The notes under the pieces: model-generated
What the model saw: the letters and a program-made list of their open reading frames with translations, nothing else
Database searches by the model: none
Told to the model about the DNA's origin: nothing
From: a virus
Virus record (IMG/VR): IMGVR_UViG_3300010293_000017
Location: 1 to 37,002 of that record
Reading direction: 5' to 3' (one strand)
DNA length: 37,002 bases
Position numbers and translations under genes: made by a program
In this document: piece after piece, positions 26,222-34,044 of the stretch
Layout: each line of letters begins with the position of its first letter
How positions within the stretch are numbered: the first letter of the stretch is position 1

Positions 26222-26596
26222 TTATGCGTTAACTAGAACAGTGGCAGTTGATGCCTTAACTGATCCAAATATTGTATCCGAATACATAATTTTATTCTCA
26301 ACAACTGTTAATCCAATGATTCTAAGTATTGTATGAATTGCACGTGCAGATATATCTCTTGCCCTGTTTATTCCGATTGACTTTATTGACGTTATTGCAG
26401 TTATTGCAATAATTTCTGAATCACAATAACTAGATCCATCTGCAAGTTTTTTTAATACTGATGAATCAATGTCAACAATAACTAATGGAAACGTATCTGA
26501 TTCTGATATGTTATCAAGCATTGAATATCGTATAGCATATCCTGCACTTATTGCTTTATCTGCTATGCTTGTTTGCAAATTGATTATGTTAATCAT
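26222..26596 (-). CDS. Tail-terminator-like protein, paralogue of the next gene
   Basis: The 124-residue protein shares with its upstream neighbour (26589-26975) an N-terminal helix, an ESDTFPLVIVDID segment (QSDIFPFIVVDI there) and the order of strands and helices after it, ending with a VENKIMYSDTIFGS-like block. The family resembles small tail-completion or neck proteins. tgatagaggttcaaa precedes the ATG. The tail-terminator role is inferred from size, fold pattern and position before the chaperones. Confidence 0.5.
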   Translation of the reverse strand: MINIINLQTSIADKAISAGYAIRYSMLDNISESDTFPLVIVDIDSSVLKKLADGSSYCDSEIIAITAITSIKSIGINRARDISARAIHTILRIIGLTVVENKIMYSDTIFGSVKASTATVLVNA

Positions 26597-26975
26597 TTTG
26601 AACCTCTATCAAACATCCAGATCCACATACCTTTATTCCATTAAGTATTGTTTCAACATACTGTACTTTATCGTCTACAACATTAAGGCGTAGTAACGAT
26701 ACAATGTTATTTAACGTATCAACTGTAGACATTCTTGTTTCAGTTAATTTAGGCAAATCTAACAATCTGTCAAATACAGACAATGAAAGTATATGAGATT
26801 GTATATTGAAAGACGCATTAGACAAATCTAATATATTTGACTGAACTATATCAACAACAATAAATGGAAATATATCAGATTGATATATTGGTTCTGTCAT
26901 ATTCGATCTAACGTTTGTATATCCTAATGATTCAACGCAATCAATAACGTACAACTGTTTATCTATAATAGTCAT
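26589..26975 (-). CDS. Tail-terminator-like protein, paralogue of the gene at 26222
   Basis: The 128-residue product is similar over its length to the downstream gene: both start with a helix, then SDxFPxxVVDI, then a VFDRL- or ITSIK-type helix pair, then VxDKVQY. The two overlap by 8 bp in a different frame, so they are separate genes rather than one broken gene. The ribosome binding site is weak, which suggests coupling to the gene before. One copy may act at the head-tail interface and the other at the tail end. Confidence 0.5.
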   Translation of the reverse strand: MTIIDKQLYVIDCVESLGYTNVRSNMTEPIYQSDIFPFIVVDIVQSNILDLSNASFNIQSHILSLSVFDRLLDLPKLTETRMSTVDTLNNIVSLLRLNVVDDKVQYVETILNGIKVCGSGCLIEVQND

Positions 26976-26978
26976 TTG

Positions 26979-27473
26979 TTATACCGTAGCAAATCCAATT
27001 GTTCCTACAGATGTTATATCTCCAGACGAATCTCCATCAGTATAAATGCTTGCAAGTCTGATAGCTTCATTTAGATACACTTCTGAGTATTCAGATATTT
27101 TTTTAATGTCAATTGGCTTTATTGATCCTTCTCCCCATTGCTCTGCTTGTGTCATAAATGTATCAACATCTACTTTTTTAAGAGCAATAGACAGATAGAA
27201 CAATATACAATATGATTCTGCAAGTTCCATGTCTTTAAGCATTTTTTCATCATTAGATCCAGATTCCCATTTCCAATCTTCATCTTCTATCTCTGAATAC
27301 ACAACTGGATCATTTTGTAAAAGATAATACTTATGAAACATAACATTGCCAACAATTGACATCATCTTTCTTGCTGAAAGATTCATAACGTCTGGGTTTA
27401 TTTTCAATATTGCTTCATCAGTTAAGCTACTGATATTTTTTACGTTTTCAACAACTCTTTCTCTGTGTGTCAT
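26979..27473 (-). CDS. Head-tail adaptor-like protein
   Basis: The 164-residue protein is acidic and almost entirely helical, with a long DWKWESGSNDEKMLKDMELA segment. It lies between the paralogous 250-residue pair and the tail-terminator-like genes, the place of connector/adaptor proteins (gp6-like). The ATG overlaps the previous stop (TAATG), so translation is probably coupled. The assignment is positional. Confidence 0.45.
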   Translation of the reverse strand: MTHRERVVENVKNISSLTDEAILKINPDVMNLSARKMMSIVGNVMFHKYYLLQNDPVVYSEIEDEDWKWESGSNDEKMLKDMELAESYCILFYLSIALKKVDVDTFMTQAEQWGEGSIKPIDIKKISEYSEVYLNEAIRLASIYTDGDSSGDITSVGTIGFATV

Positions 27474-28225
27474 TATGCACCACTACAAACAATAGTCATA
27501 GAATCTTCATTAACTGGAAACTCCCTAGATATTGTAAATGTATTCTTGTTAGAGTTATTTGATTGTATCTCTTTTGATACCTTTACGTTATTATCAACTT
27601 TTACAACATATACTATATTTAATGATGGATCATCATTGAATGATGTGACAAGTATTTGTTTCACTCCATCAAGATTAAATGATTTTCCGTTATACTCAAA
27701 CAGTTTGTATCCATTAATAATCTCAAACGATGGAACATTAATTTCTAATGTTTTTGATGCTATATGATTTGATGAATATATCAATTTTATATCTTCGCCA
27801 GGTGATTCTTTAATGAATAAATCATCGTAAGAATATATTACTGGAAATATGTTTTTAAGATAGTGATCTCCATCTGTTATTAGTATTTCACCAGGTTGTA
27901 GTGTCTCAGATATCATATCGTTTTGAATGTTTATTGAACCTGTGCCACTATTAAAAATAGAAATACATCCATCATATGCCGAACCATCAAAATCTTCTAT
28001 ATCAATATTTGCTGGATTTGTTAGTTTAATAACATACAAACCAACATCATTTCTATACATAAGCGTATTTCCATCTGTTTCAATAAGAAGTGTTTGTTCA
28101 TGTATGTTTTTTGCGATATTTTTCATTACTTCATATAAATTAATATTGCTATATGATTCAAATACTTCAGATGAAAAGAATGCCATTATTTTATTTTTTG
28201 CTAAAACACTAGTTTGAGTAAACAT
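27473..28225 (-). CDS. Head/neck-region protein, paralogue of the next gene
   Basis: This 250-residue protein shares landmarks in the same order with the gene at 28241-28999 (252 residues): an IxxxFGx/SGTGSINI block in the middle, FIKESPGEDI versus SIKESFGDEI, and a C-terminal SKEIQSNN versus SKEVVANN followed by a similar strand pattern. Both are beta-rich in the middle. gcaatggaggcttaa precedes the ATG. No family is recognised; decoration or neck roles fit the position. Confidence 0.6.
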   Translation of the reverse strand: MFTQTSVLAKNKIMAFFSSEVFESYSNINLYEVMKNIAKNIHEQTLLIETDGNTLMYRNDVGLYVIKLTNPANIDIEDFDGSAYDGCISIFNSGTGSINIQNDMISETLQPGEILITDGDHYLKNIFPVIYSYDDLFIKESPGEDIKLIYSSNHIASKTLEINVPSFEIINGYKLFEYNGKSFNLDGVKQILVTSFNDDPSLNIVYVVKVDNNVKVSKEIQSNNSNKNTFTISREFPVNEDSMTIVCSGA

Positions 28226-28240
28226 TTAAGCCTCCATTGC

Positions 28241-28999
28241 TTAAAGAATTTGTAGGAAATCTTCCGTTAATTCACAATTTTTAGATATAACATATCTTGT
28301 CATAGACTGATTATTTGCAACAACTTCTTTTGATTTTTTTACATTATTCAAGTCTAATATCCGATATATTGACGACATGCGTTCCAATGATTCTGGTATC
28401 TCAACAATGTAAAGATTATGCGATGGAAATATTCCCATTAAAATCATTATATCTTGACATTCAGCAGCCTCATGAAGTCCATATAAATCAAAACTTACTT
28501 CAACAACTTTCTCTCTAACAACTTTTTTCAACATTGATGTTGTTATCTCGTCTCCAAAAGATTCTTTTATAGATAGTTCACCAACATATCCAAAAGAGTT
28601 TATATTATCTTTGTATATTACATTTCCACTGTTATCAATACATATAAGATATGGAATCATCGTGTCAATAGATACAACATTAACACCATTCTTTTTAACC
28701 ATGACAGCTCCAAACGATTCATTAAAAACATAAAAAGCTCTATTTATACATGTAGTTACATCTATGTTCACTCCTGTTGATGCACCTTTTATCCAATATA
28801 CGTATGGAGTAATAGTGTTATTAGTTAGTGTATATGTACCACTAGTAACGATATTTAGAATATCCTCTGGACTCTTTTGCGATAACAAAAAAGACGACAA
28901 ACACAATAACTCTTTTTCGCTTTCTGTCAATTCTGTTAAACTACCACTTGCATATGCCATATGTCTTGCTTTGTATAATTTAGTAGTTGCATTAAACAT
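28241..28999 (-). CDS. Head/neck-region protein, paralogue of the gene at 27473
   Basis: The 252-residue protein starts with a helical N-terminus, then a beta-rich middle (VNIDVTT...FNESFGAVMV), SIKESFGDEI at about residue 145, and SKEVVANNQS near the C-terminus, all matching the downstream paralogue. aaaggagaatgataat precedes the ATG. It is the first gene after the strong terminator at 29028-29063, so expression relies on read-through or an unseen promoter. The function is unknown. Confidence 0.6.
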   Translation of the reverse strand: MFNATTKLYKARHMAYASGSLTELTESEKELLCLSSFLLSQKSPEDILNIVTSGTYTLTNNTITPYVYWIKGASTGVNIDVTTCINRAFYVFNESFGAVMVKKNGVNVVSIDTMIPYLICIDNSGNVIYKDNINSFGYVGELSIKESFGDEITTSMLKKVVREKVVEVSFDLYGLHEAAECQDIMILMGIFPSHNLYIVEIPESLERMSSIYRILDLNNVKKSKEVVANNQSMTRYVISKNCELTEDFLQIL

Positions 29000-29027
29000 A
29001 TTATCATTCTCCTTTATGTTTATTGTA

Positions 29028-29063
29028 AAAAATAAAAAAATAGAAGGGAGGGTTTAACCTCCC
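29028..29063 (-). terminator. Strong intrinsic terminator inside the late operon
   Basis: On the late strand GGGAGG and CCTCCC form a stem with a short TTAAAC loop, immediately followed by TTCTATTTTTTTATTTTTT. It lies six bases after the stop of the 155-residue structural gene. This would raise the level of head and tube proteins relative to the genes further along. Confidence 0.85.
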
Positions 29064-29069
29064 ATTAAA

Positions 29070-29537
29070 TTAGTTATTATTTGCCTGATTGAATGTGATA
29101 GCTGCACCAGGAGCAGACTCAATCTTTGCAGTAATGTTGACCTTATTCATTTGGTTTGCTTGAATTTCAAGAGATGGGAAAATATAAACACCAGACATCT
29201 TTACGTTCTCTGTAGCTGCTGGAGTTGAACCAGCTGGAAGAAACATCAAATTGCATGGCAAATTGATAATCGCTTTTAGATCATTGTAGTTTGTTGCAAA
29301 CTGTGCAGGAGTTGATGGATTACCGATAATAGATATCGCAACTTCTCCGTTTTCTGATATTTGTGCCTCAATACCAGTTGCAAGTTTTTGAGAATCGCCT
29401 GGAGATGTTTTCATGCTTGCATCTGCATCTAGCTGACCAAGCTTAACTCCCCAGGGACCTGCAAACGCTCCAGTTGCACAATAAAGATACACATCCCAGA
29501 ATTTTTTTGATAATACGGTAGTAGCTGTAAATGCCAT
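29070..29537 (-). CDS. Probable major tail tube or abundant structural protein
   Basis: The 155-residue protein is Ala/Asn-rich, beta-like and slightly richer in GC than its neighbours, all signs of high expression. It starts MAFTATTVLS and ends with an EIQANQMNKVNITAKIES strand pair, similar in style to tail-tube subunits. It follows the capsid cluster and precedes a strong terminator. aaaggatggtctaaa precedes the ATG. A small head-decoration protein is the main alternative. Confidence 0.5.
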   Translation of the reverse strand: MAFTATTVLSKKFWDVYLYCATGAFAGPWGVKLGQLDADASMKTSPGDSQKLATGIEAQISENGEVAISIIGNPSTPAQFATNYNDLKAIINLPCNLMFLPAGSTPAATENVKMSGVYIFPSLEIQANQMNKVNITAKIESAPGAAITFNQANNN

Positions 29538-29538
29538 T

Positions 29539-29808
29539 TTAGACCATCCTTTTTGCTATATTATGTTTTTCAAGTGTTAATGCTAAACTTTCGTCAACTT
29601 CGACAATATCTCCAATCTCAACAATAAAGTTGTTTGGTCTTAACCATCTTTTGACGCATTTCATAAAAACAACTTCAGACAAATCTGTAATAACAGGATT
29701 TTCTGAGTTTTCATCTTCTTGATTCGTTGATGAAGGTGCGGAAACACCTTCATCAACAAGATCATTTTCATCGTTTTGAATTTCTTGATCTACTACGTTT
29801 TCAATCAT
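29539..29808 (-). CDS. Small acidic head-cluster protein
   Basis: The first 45 of 89 residues are acidic and probably disordered (ENVVDQEIQNDENDLVDEG); the rest is a compact beta domain (FMKCVKRWLRPNNFIVEIGD), like small proteins coded after capsid genes in many phages. The ribosome binding site is poor: a GGGG lies about 14 bases before the ATG, and it may be coupled to the capsid gene that ends 8 bp upstream. The function is not known. Confidence 0.55.
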   Translation of the reverse strand: MIENVVDQEIQNDENDLVDEGVSAPSSTNQEDENSENPVITDLSEVVFMKCVKRWLRPNNFIVEIGDIVEVDESLALTLEKHNIAKRMV

Positions 29809-29816
29809 GTTATTTC

Positions 29817-31760
29817 TTATGCCCCAACGGTTAATGTCATTTTAGTTGACGGAGAGCATACGCCATTGAAGAATGCTACTACATAGTATGTTCCGTTTGC
29901 CAAACTAGAAAGATTAACGTTCTCTGCTCTTGTTTCAAGCACTGCAAGTCCATAGGAATCAAGGTTTGCTGATGTAGTAGAATAATATATCTCTGAACCA
30001 GGAGTATCACAGAAGATATATGAACTTGGATTAGCTGCCTTGCTGATCGCAACTGCACTTGCACTTGATCCAATACGAGTTCCAATAATTTCTTTGCTTG
30101 TGGATATGATCAGATCTTCACATTGGAATGTGCATCCAGTGCCCTGAGCAATTGCAAACTTACCTGGATTTCTGATTCCAAAGTTTTGGTACATGTGGTA
30201 TGTATATTTGTATCCCTCACCACCTGTTTCCAATCTTTCTTCATACTTTCGTACAAAAGAGAAGATGTCTTGAGTTGCAATACGAAACTCTTGAGTTGCA
30301 GGTCCAAAAACTATAACACCACCATTGTTCATTGATTTTGCAAACGGTACTATAACTATTGGGAATCCACGATATTCAAGATTGGTAACTCCACCAACGA
30401 TTCTGTTCTCTCTTGTTTCAGTTGCCATAGGGATGATCTTTCCATCTACGGTAATATGAATTGGAGTTCTTAATGCTTGTGCATAAAGCGATGCATCTGT
30501 TCTGCTCATTTGAAATTCGTACATTCCATCATCGACAGAATAATCTTCATTTGACTTGTCAATAAGAATATCCATAATGTTTTGCATATCGAAGTATTCA
30601 AACTTGTTTATGGCTCTGTCAAGAAGAATGTTGTCAACTATAAATCCATTGTTTGCAGATACTTGTGCACATGTGATACGAACTCTTACACCCTTCATAC
30701 TCATAGAATTGAATGAAACAGATACCTTTTTTGCATTTGTGGTAAGAGCTAATGCATTTGAAGATGCGACTACGTTCCCAGCTAAATCAAGAACAATAAC
30801 AGTTCCAGTTCCAGTTCCACCTGTCATTTTCAAATCTGCAGAAAGAACATATTTAACGTTCTCAATTAACTCAATAACGTTATTGTATGTGCAATTTCCA
30901 CCTGTCCATGAAGTTCCAGTCCAGTTCAAAACACCACCTGACACAGCTAATGATCCTGCAGATGCAGTGTACAACGCAGCTGTATCAGATCCAAAAATAT
31001 CACTAAACGGAGTAATGAAACGAATCAATGGGGCATTTACTTTAACTGGAGTTACGAGTTTTCCGTATTTACCAACAAAACGACTTATTCCAGATGGCAA
31101 TGTTTTGATACCTTTTGATTCTGCAATTTGCAAAGAAAAGGATTTTGCAAGACGATAGAAATCACCACCAGAGAAGTCATTGTTAGTTCCGTTTACGGCA
31201 AGTCTTGTCAAATCGTTTGAGATCTCCCTGCTAAAGAACATTTCAAGACGTTGTTCAAAATCTGGATCATAAAGATACTGTCTAATAACTTCAATTGGAA
31301 GATCGATCTGTCTTTCAACATGTGGAACATAGATCTCATTACCAAAGATAACGGCATGATTAGCTCTCTTTGCTTTTACAATATCATTTGCTTGTGGATC
31401 ACTTGCAATACGTTGAGTATCGACAAGTTGTTCTGGAATACCTGTCCACATGTCAATTGGAACGATATTTGTGTTATGAGAAATCTTTGGTATTCTTTCC
31501 AAGAACCATGATGTATCGTTAATTAGATATACCTGCTCTCTAGCTGGCAATCCTTGAAAATGTCTGGCTCTTGTAAAATCTGCAAAACCATAATTGGTAT
31601 CGGTTTCAGCTTTGAAAACAGTTCCATCCATAGATGCTACATCATAACCAGCATTATGAAGCATAGCTGCAGCTAATGGATTTACATAGCTTTTCGAGAC
31701 AGGTTCTGTGCTTTTTGGAAGAGCATCATTAAGAGCTTTGATAATTTCGGCAATAGTCAT
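29817..31760 (-). CDS. Major capsid protein with two extra domains
   Basis: The 647-residue protein has the capsid region up to about residue 245 and from about 386 to 545 (TGIPEQLVDTQRI and a VPFAKSMNNGGVIVFG segment of the HK97-like fold). Residues about 258-385 form an inserted Gly/Ser/Thr-rich beta domain with a jelly-roll, carbohydrate-binding style. Residues about 560-647 (YIFCDTPGSEIYYSTT ... TMTLTVGA-type end) look like an Ig-like or chitobiase-C-terminal-like domain. gtaggaggaata precedes the ATG. It lies after the protease in the normal head order. Head-fibre or decoration functions for the extra domains are inferred. Confidence 0.8.
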   Translation of the reverse strand: MTIAEIIKALNDALPKSTEPVSKSYVNPLAAAMLHNAGYDVASMDGTVFKAETDTNYGFADFTRARHFQGLPAREQVYLINDTSWFLERIPKISHNTNIVPIDMWTGIPEQLVDTQRIASDPQANDIVKAKRANHAVIFGNEIYVPHVERQIDLPIEVIRQYLYDPDFEQRLEMFFSREISNDLTRLAVNGTNNDFSGGDFYRLAKSFSLQIAESKGIKTLPSGISRFVGKYGKLVTPVKVNAPLIRFITPFSDIFGSDTAALYTASAGSLAVSGGVLNWTGTSWTGGNCTYNNVIELIENVKYVLSADLKMTGGTGTGTVIVLDLAGNVVASSNALALTTNAKKVSVSFNSMSMKGVRVRITCAQVSANNGFIVDNILLDRAINKFEYFDMQNIMDILIDKSNEDYSVDDGMYEFQMSRTDASLYAQALRTPIHITVDGKIIPMATETRENRIVGGVTNLEYRGFPIVIVPFAKSMNNGGVIVFGPATQEFRIATQDIFSFVRKYEERLETGGEGYKYTYHMYQNFGIRNPGKFAIAQGTGCTFQCEDLIISTSKEIIGTRIGSSASAVAISKAANPSSYIFCDTPGSEIYYSTTSANLDSYGLAVLETRAENVNLSSLANGTYYVVAFFNGVCSPSTKMTLTVGA

Positions 31761-31771
31761 TATTCCTCCTA

Positions 31772-32104
31772 CTATACCATTCTTGATTTTTTAGTTACGT
31801 TGTCTGTTTTTTCATCTTCTGATCCATTGTTTCTCTCACCATGAGCTTTAACAACAGCATCAACAACTTCTTGAAGTTTCTTTGAGATTGTTTCGTCGAT
31901 CTTTCCCATAGACTTTGATACATGTTTTTCAATCATGCTTTCAATTGATTCAAGAGTGACCAAATCAGCTGATTTCTTAATACCATCAACAAGATTTTTA
32001 ATCAATACAATGTCTGCATTTTCGTTTACAGACTTTGCAATCAATTCAATCTTTTCTTTGATTACCGCAATCTCACCATTCAAGGCTTTTACGAGTTCAT
32101 CCAT
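31772..32104 (-). CDS. Nested scaffold protein (internal start)
   Basis: Met187 of the protease gene is preceded by GGAGG (32114-32110) and a five-base spacer, better than most genuine starts here. The resulting 110-residue protein is the coiled-coil part alone. This is the lambda C/Nu3 arrangement, where scaffold is made from an internal start in the protease gene at higher molar amounts. The frame is the same as the parent gene, so no extra stop is needed. Confidence 0.6.
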   Translation of the reverse strand: MDELVKALNGEIAVIKEKIELIAKSVNENADIVLIKNLVDGIKKSADLVTLESIESMIEKHVSKSMGKIDETISKKLQEVVDAVVKAHGERNNGSEDEKTDNVTKKSRMV

Positions 32105-32662
32105 GTTTTCCTCCACTGGATTTAGTAATGTTTTTATTGTATTGTATATTGTTTCTATTGCGTCATTAAATGACTTTTCTCTTTCGACTTTTGCAGTTCC
32201 ATACAAAGAATATCCAGTAATTTTTCCTTTCTTTATGTTTTCCCATACATCATCTGATGGAATACTTGCAATAATCCATGTTCCCTTCTTGATCTTTTCT
32301 CCATTTATCTCAAAGTCAACAGGTGCCACATAACTTTCTGCTATCTCACCAGCACCATCTTTCATATTATGATTAACATCCATATTCCTGTATTTAATCA
32401 TAAAATCATCAGCTGCCTTTTCGATTGTTTCTGCATCAGCCCAATCTCCATGTGCATCTACAATGTCAGGAGCATATACTATTCCATAAACCTTTTTCTT
32501 GTCTCCATCTTTTGAACAGAGCAATCTAACGTCTATTGAAAAGTCTGGTTCTCCAACATCTTCTTGCTTCATAAGATAAAATGTTCTCATGTTAGCAGCT
32601 GAATCAACATATGAAACTTTAGTTACTTGGAGATCTCTCAATCTTCTTTTTTTTCTTGCCAT
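31772..32662 (-). CDS. Prohead protease (XkdF/U35-like) fused to scaffold
   Basis: Residues 55-160 match the XkdF-like serine-protease family: GIVYAPDIVDAHGDWADAET (H71), VNHNM (H98), GEIAESYVAP, IKKGTWIIASIP and ITGYSLYG (S152), giving a His-Ser-His type set. Residues 190-275 are coiled coil and act as scaffold. It lies between portal and capsid, the usual spot. ggagataggagagtttaaca precedes the ATG. A second in-frame start inside it (32104) should give a separate scaffold; that product is listed on its own. Confidence 0.85.
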   Translation of the reverse strand: MARKKRRLRDLQVTKVSYVDSAANMRTFYLMKQEDVGEPDFSIDVRLLCSKDGDKKKVYGIVYAPDIVDAHGDWADAETIEKAADDFMIKYRNMDVNHNMKDGAGEIAESYVAPVDFEINGEKIKKGTWIIASIPSDDVWENIKKGKITGYSLYGTAKVEREKSFNDAIETIYNTIKTLLNPVEENMDELVKALNGEIAVIKEKIELIAKSVNENADIVLIKNLVDGIKKSADLVTLESIESMIEKHVSKSMGKIDETISKKLQEVVDAVVKAHGERNNGSEDEKTDNVTKKSRMV

Positions 32663-32664
32663 TG

Positions 32665-34044
32665 TTAAACTCTCCTATCTCCATCAATTGAATCTGGATC
32701 TTGATGTAAATTAACACCATCTACTCTACCCTCAGATTTGGAATCCTGTTTGCCACCATTATGTAGCGATCCTTTTGGATTTTCTGGCATTCCATATTCT
32801 TCTCTTAACTCAGTTGCAGTTTTTACTGGTTTTCCATCTGCATCGACTATAGTTGAGAGAATCTTATTCACAACTGCTTCATCTTTCTTGTTAGTTGTAT
32901 CGACAACATTTAATTTAATCTTTGCACTAGTGTTAAACACTTCAGACAATAATATAGACAAGAACATCTCTATCTTATTCTGTTTAGGAGCTATAGATCT
33001 TTCTATAAAATCTCTTAAACTTCCTATTGTTTCACTTCCACTAGATAGACCTGATCCTGCAGTTATTCCAAGAAGTTTTGGCGGTATCTGATGAACAGTT
33101 GCTATCTCATCTCTGTTATTCTTATAGTGTTCAAGGAAACTAACATCAATTCTAGATGAAACATCGCCAAAATCTATCTTAGAATCTGAATCATTTACTG
33201 TTATTATCAACAGTTTATTTGCATTTTCAACACCTTTATGATTATCTCTCATGTGTTTTTGTAGTTGTTTTCTTGTTTCATCAGTAATACTACCTCCAGT
33301 AATTGCAAGGTATTTGTTTGGAGTTGCATTATTAGAAAAGAACGATATTCCAAATTGCTTAATATATGAGTTTTCCATCATATGTTCTAATGCAGAAAAG
33401 TATGACGGATAACCATAATAGTATGATTTTATGTTATAGTTTTTGAATCCAGCAATGTATCTAACACCATTTTCAAGACTACCTCCAAAATATGGTTCAT
33501 ACTCTATGACAGATCCATCTTGATAAAGACAACAGTACTTTATTACTCTTCCATTTTTATCTATCTTAACATAAACATTCTTTGATGGTATATGGAAGAT
33601 GCTTACAGAACCAGCTATGCTGACTATCTCAACATATGCCTCATCAAAAACATAGTAGTCATACACAAACGCATCAACTATCTCTTGAAAGCTATTAAAT
33701 GCGTTATAGTTTGGTCTATCTATTAACGCCTTTACCCTTTTATTACCAAAAACACTTTGTATTCCCTTTTGAGATGTAGCTATTGATTTAATGTCAAGAC
33801 AAGCTTTATGAGTAGAGTTTGATCTTTCAACAACTTCATGAAACATCTTCTTTATTGGAGGAACTAAACACCCATAGTTTTTGATACTATTTATTGCTTC
33901 TGGAGGCATAAAACCACTAACACTTGATATAGATCTTTTCTCTATATCAAAAATGGCAAAACCAAAATCGCTTGATTGATTTTTGATAACAACACTAGAA
34001 TCGACAGACACAATAGCGTCATTATCCTTTCTCTTAGTTCCCAT
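32665..34044 (-). CDS. Portal protein
   Basis: The 459-residue protein shows the P2/PBSX-type portal layout: GFMPPEAINSIKNYGCLVPP near residue 40, DIKSIATSQKG, a middle domain with the PSYFSALEHMMENSYIKQFG helix, and VHQIPPKLLGITAGSGLSSG followed by a long helix (SIAPKQNKIEMFLSILL). It forms the dodecameric ring at the packaging vertex. It overlaps the TerL stop by one base and is followed by the protease, as expected. gtgaggtaatata precedes the ATG. Confidence 0.9.
   Translation of the reverse strand: MGTKRKDNDAIVSVDSSVVIKNQSSDFGFAIFDIEKRSISSVSGFMPPEAINSIKNYGCLVPPIKKMFHEVVERSNSTHKACLDIKSIATSQKGIQSVFGNKRVKALIDRPNYNAFNSFQEIVDAFVYDYYVFDEAYVEIVSIAGSVSIFHIPSKNVYVKIDKNGRVIKYCCLYQDGSVIEYEPYFGGSLENGVRYIAGFKNYNIKSYYYGYPSYFSALEHMMENSYIKQFGISFFSNNATPNKYLAITGGSITDETRKQLQKHMRDNHKGVENANKLLIITVNDSDSKIDFGDVSSRIDVSFLEHYKNNRDEIATVHQIPPKLLGITAGSGLSSGSETIGSLRDFIERSIAPKQNKIEMFLSILLSEVFNTSAKIKLNVVDTTNKKDEAVVNKILSTIVDADGKPVKTATELREEYGMPENPKGSLHNGGKQDSKSEGRVDGVNLHQDPDSIDGDRRV

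Noticed and set aside
30556-31158. A 200-residue + strand open frame inside the capsid gene
   Set aside because: It is antisense to a well-supported structural gene, has no ribosome binding site, and its composition is that of a reversed coding strand.
31935-32333. A 132-residue + strand frame in the protease gene
   Set aside because: It is antisense to the XkdF-like domain and scaffold, with no ribosome binding site.
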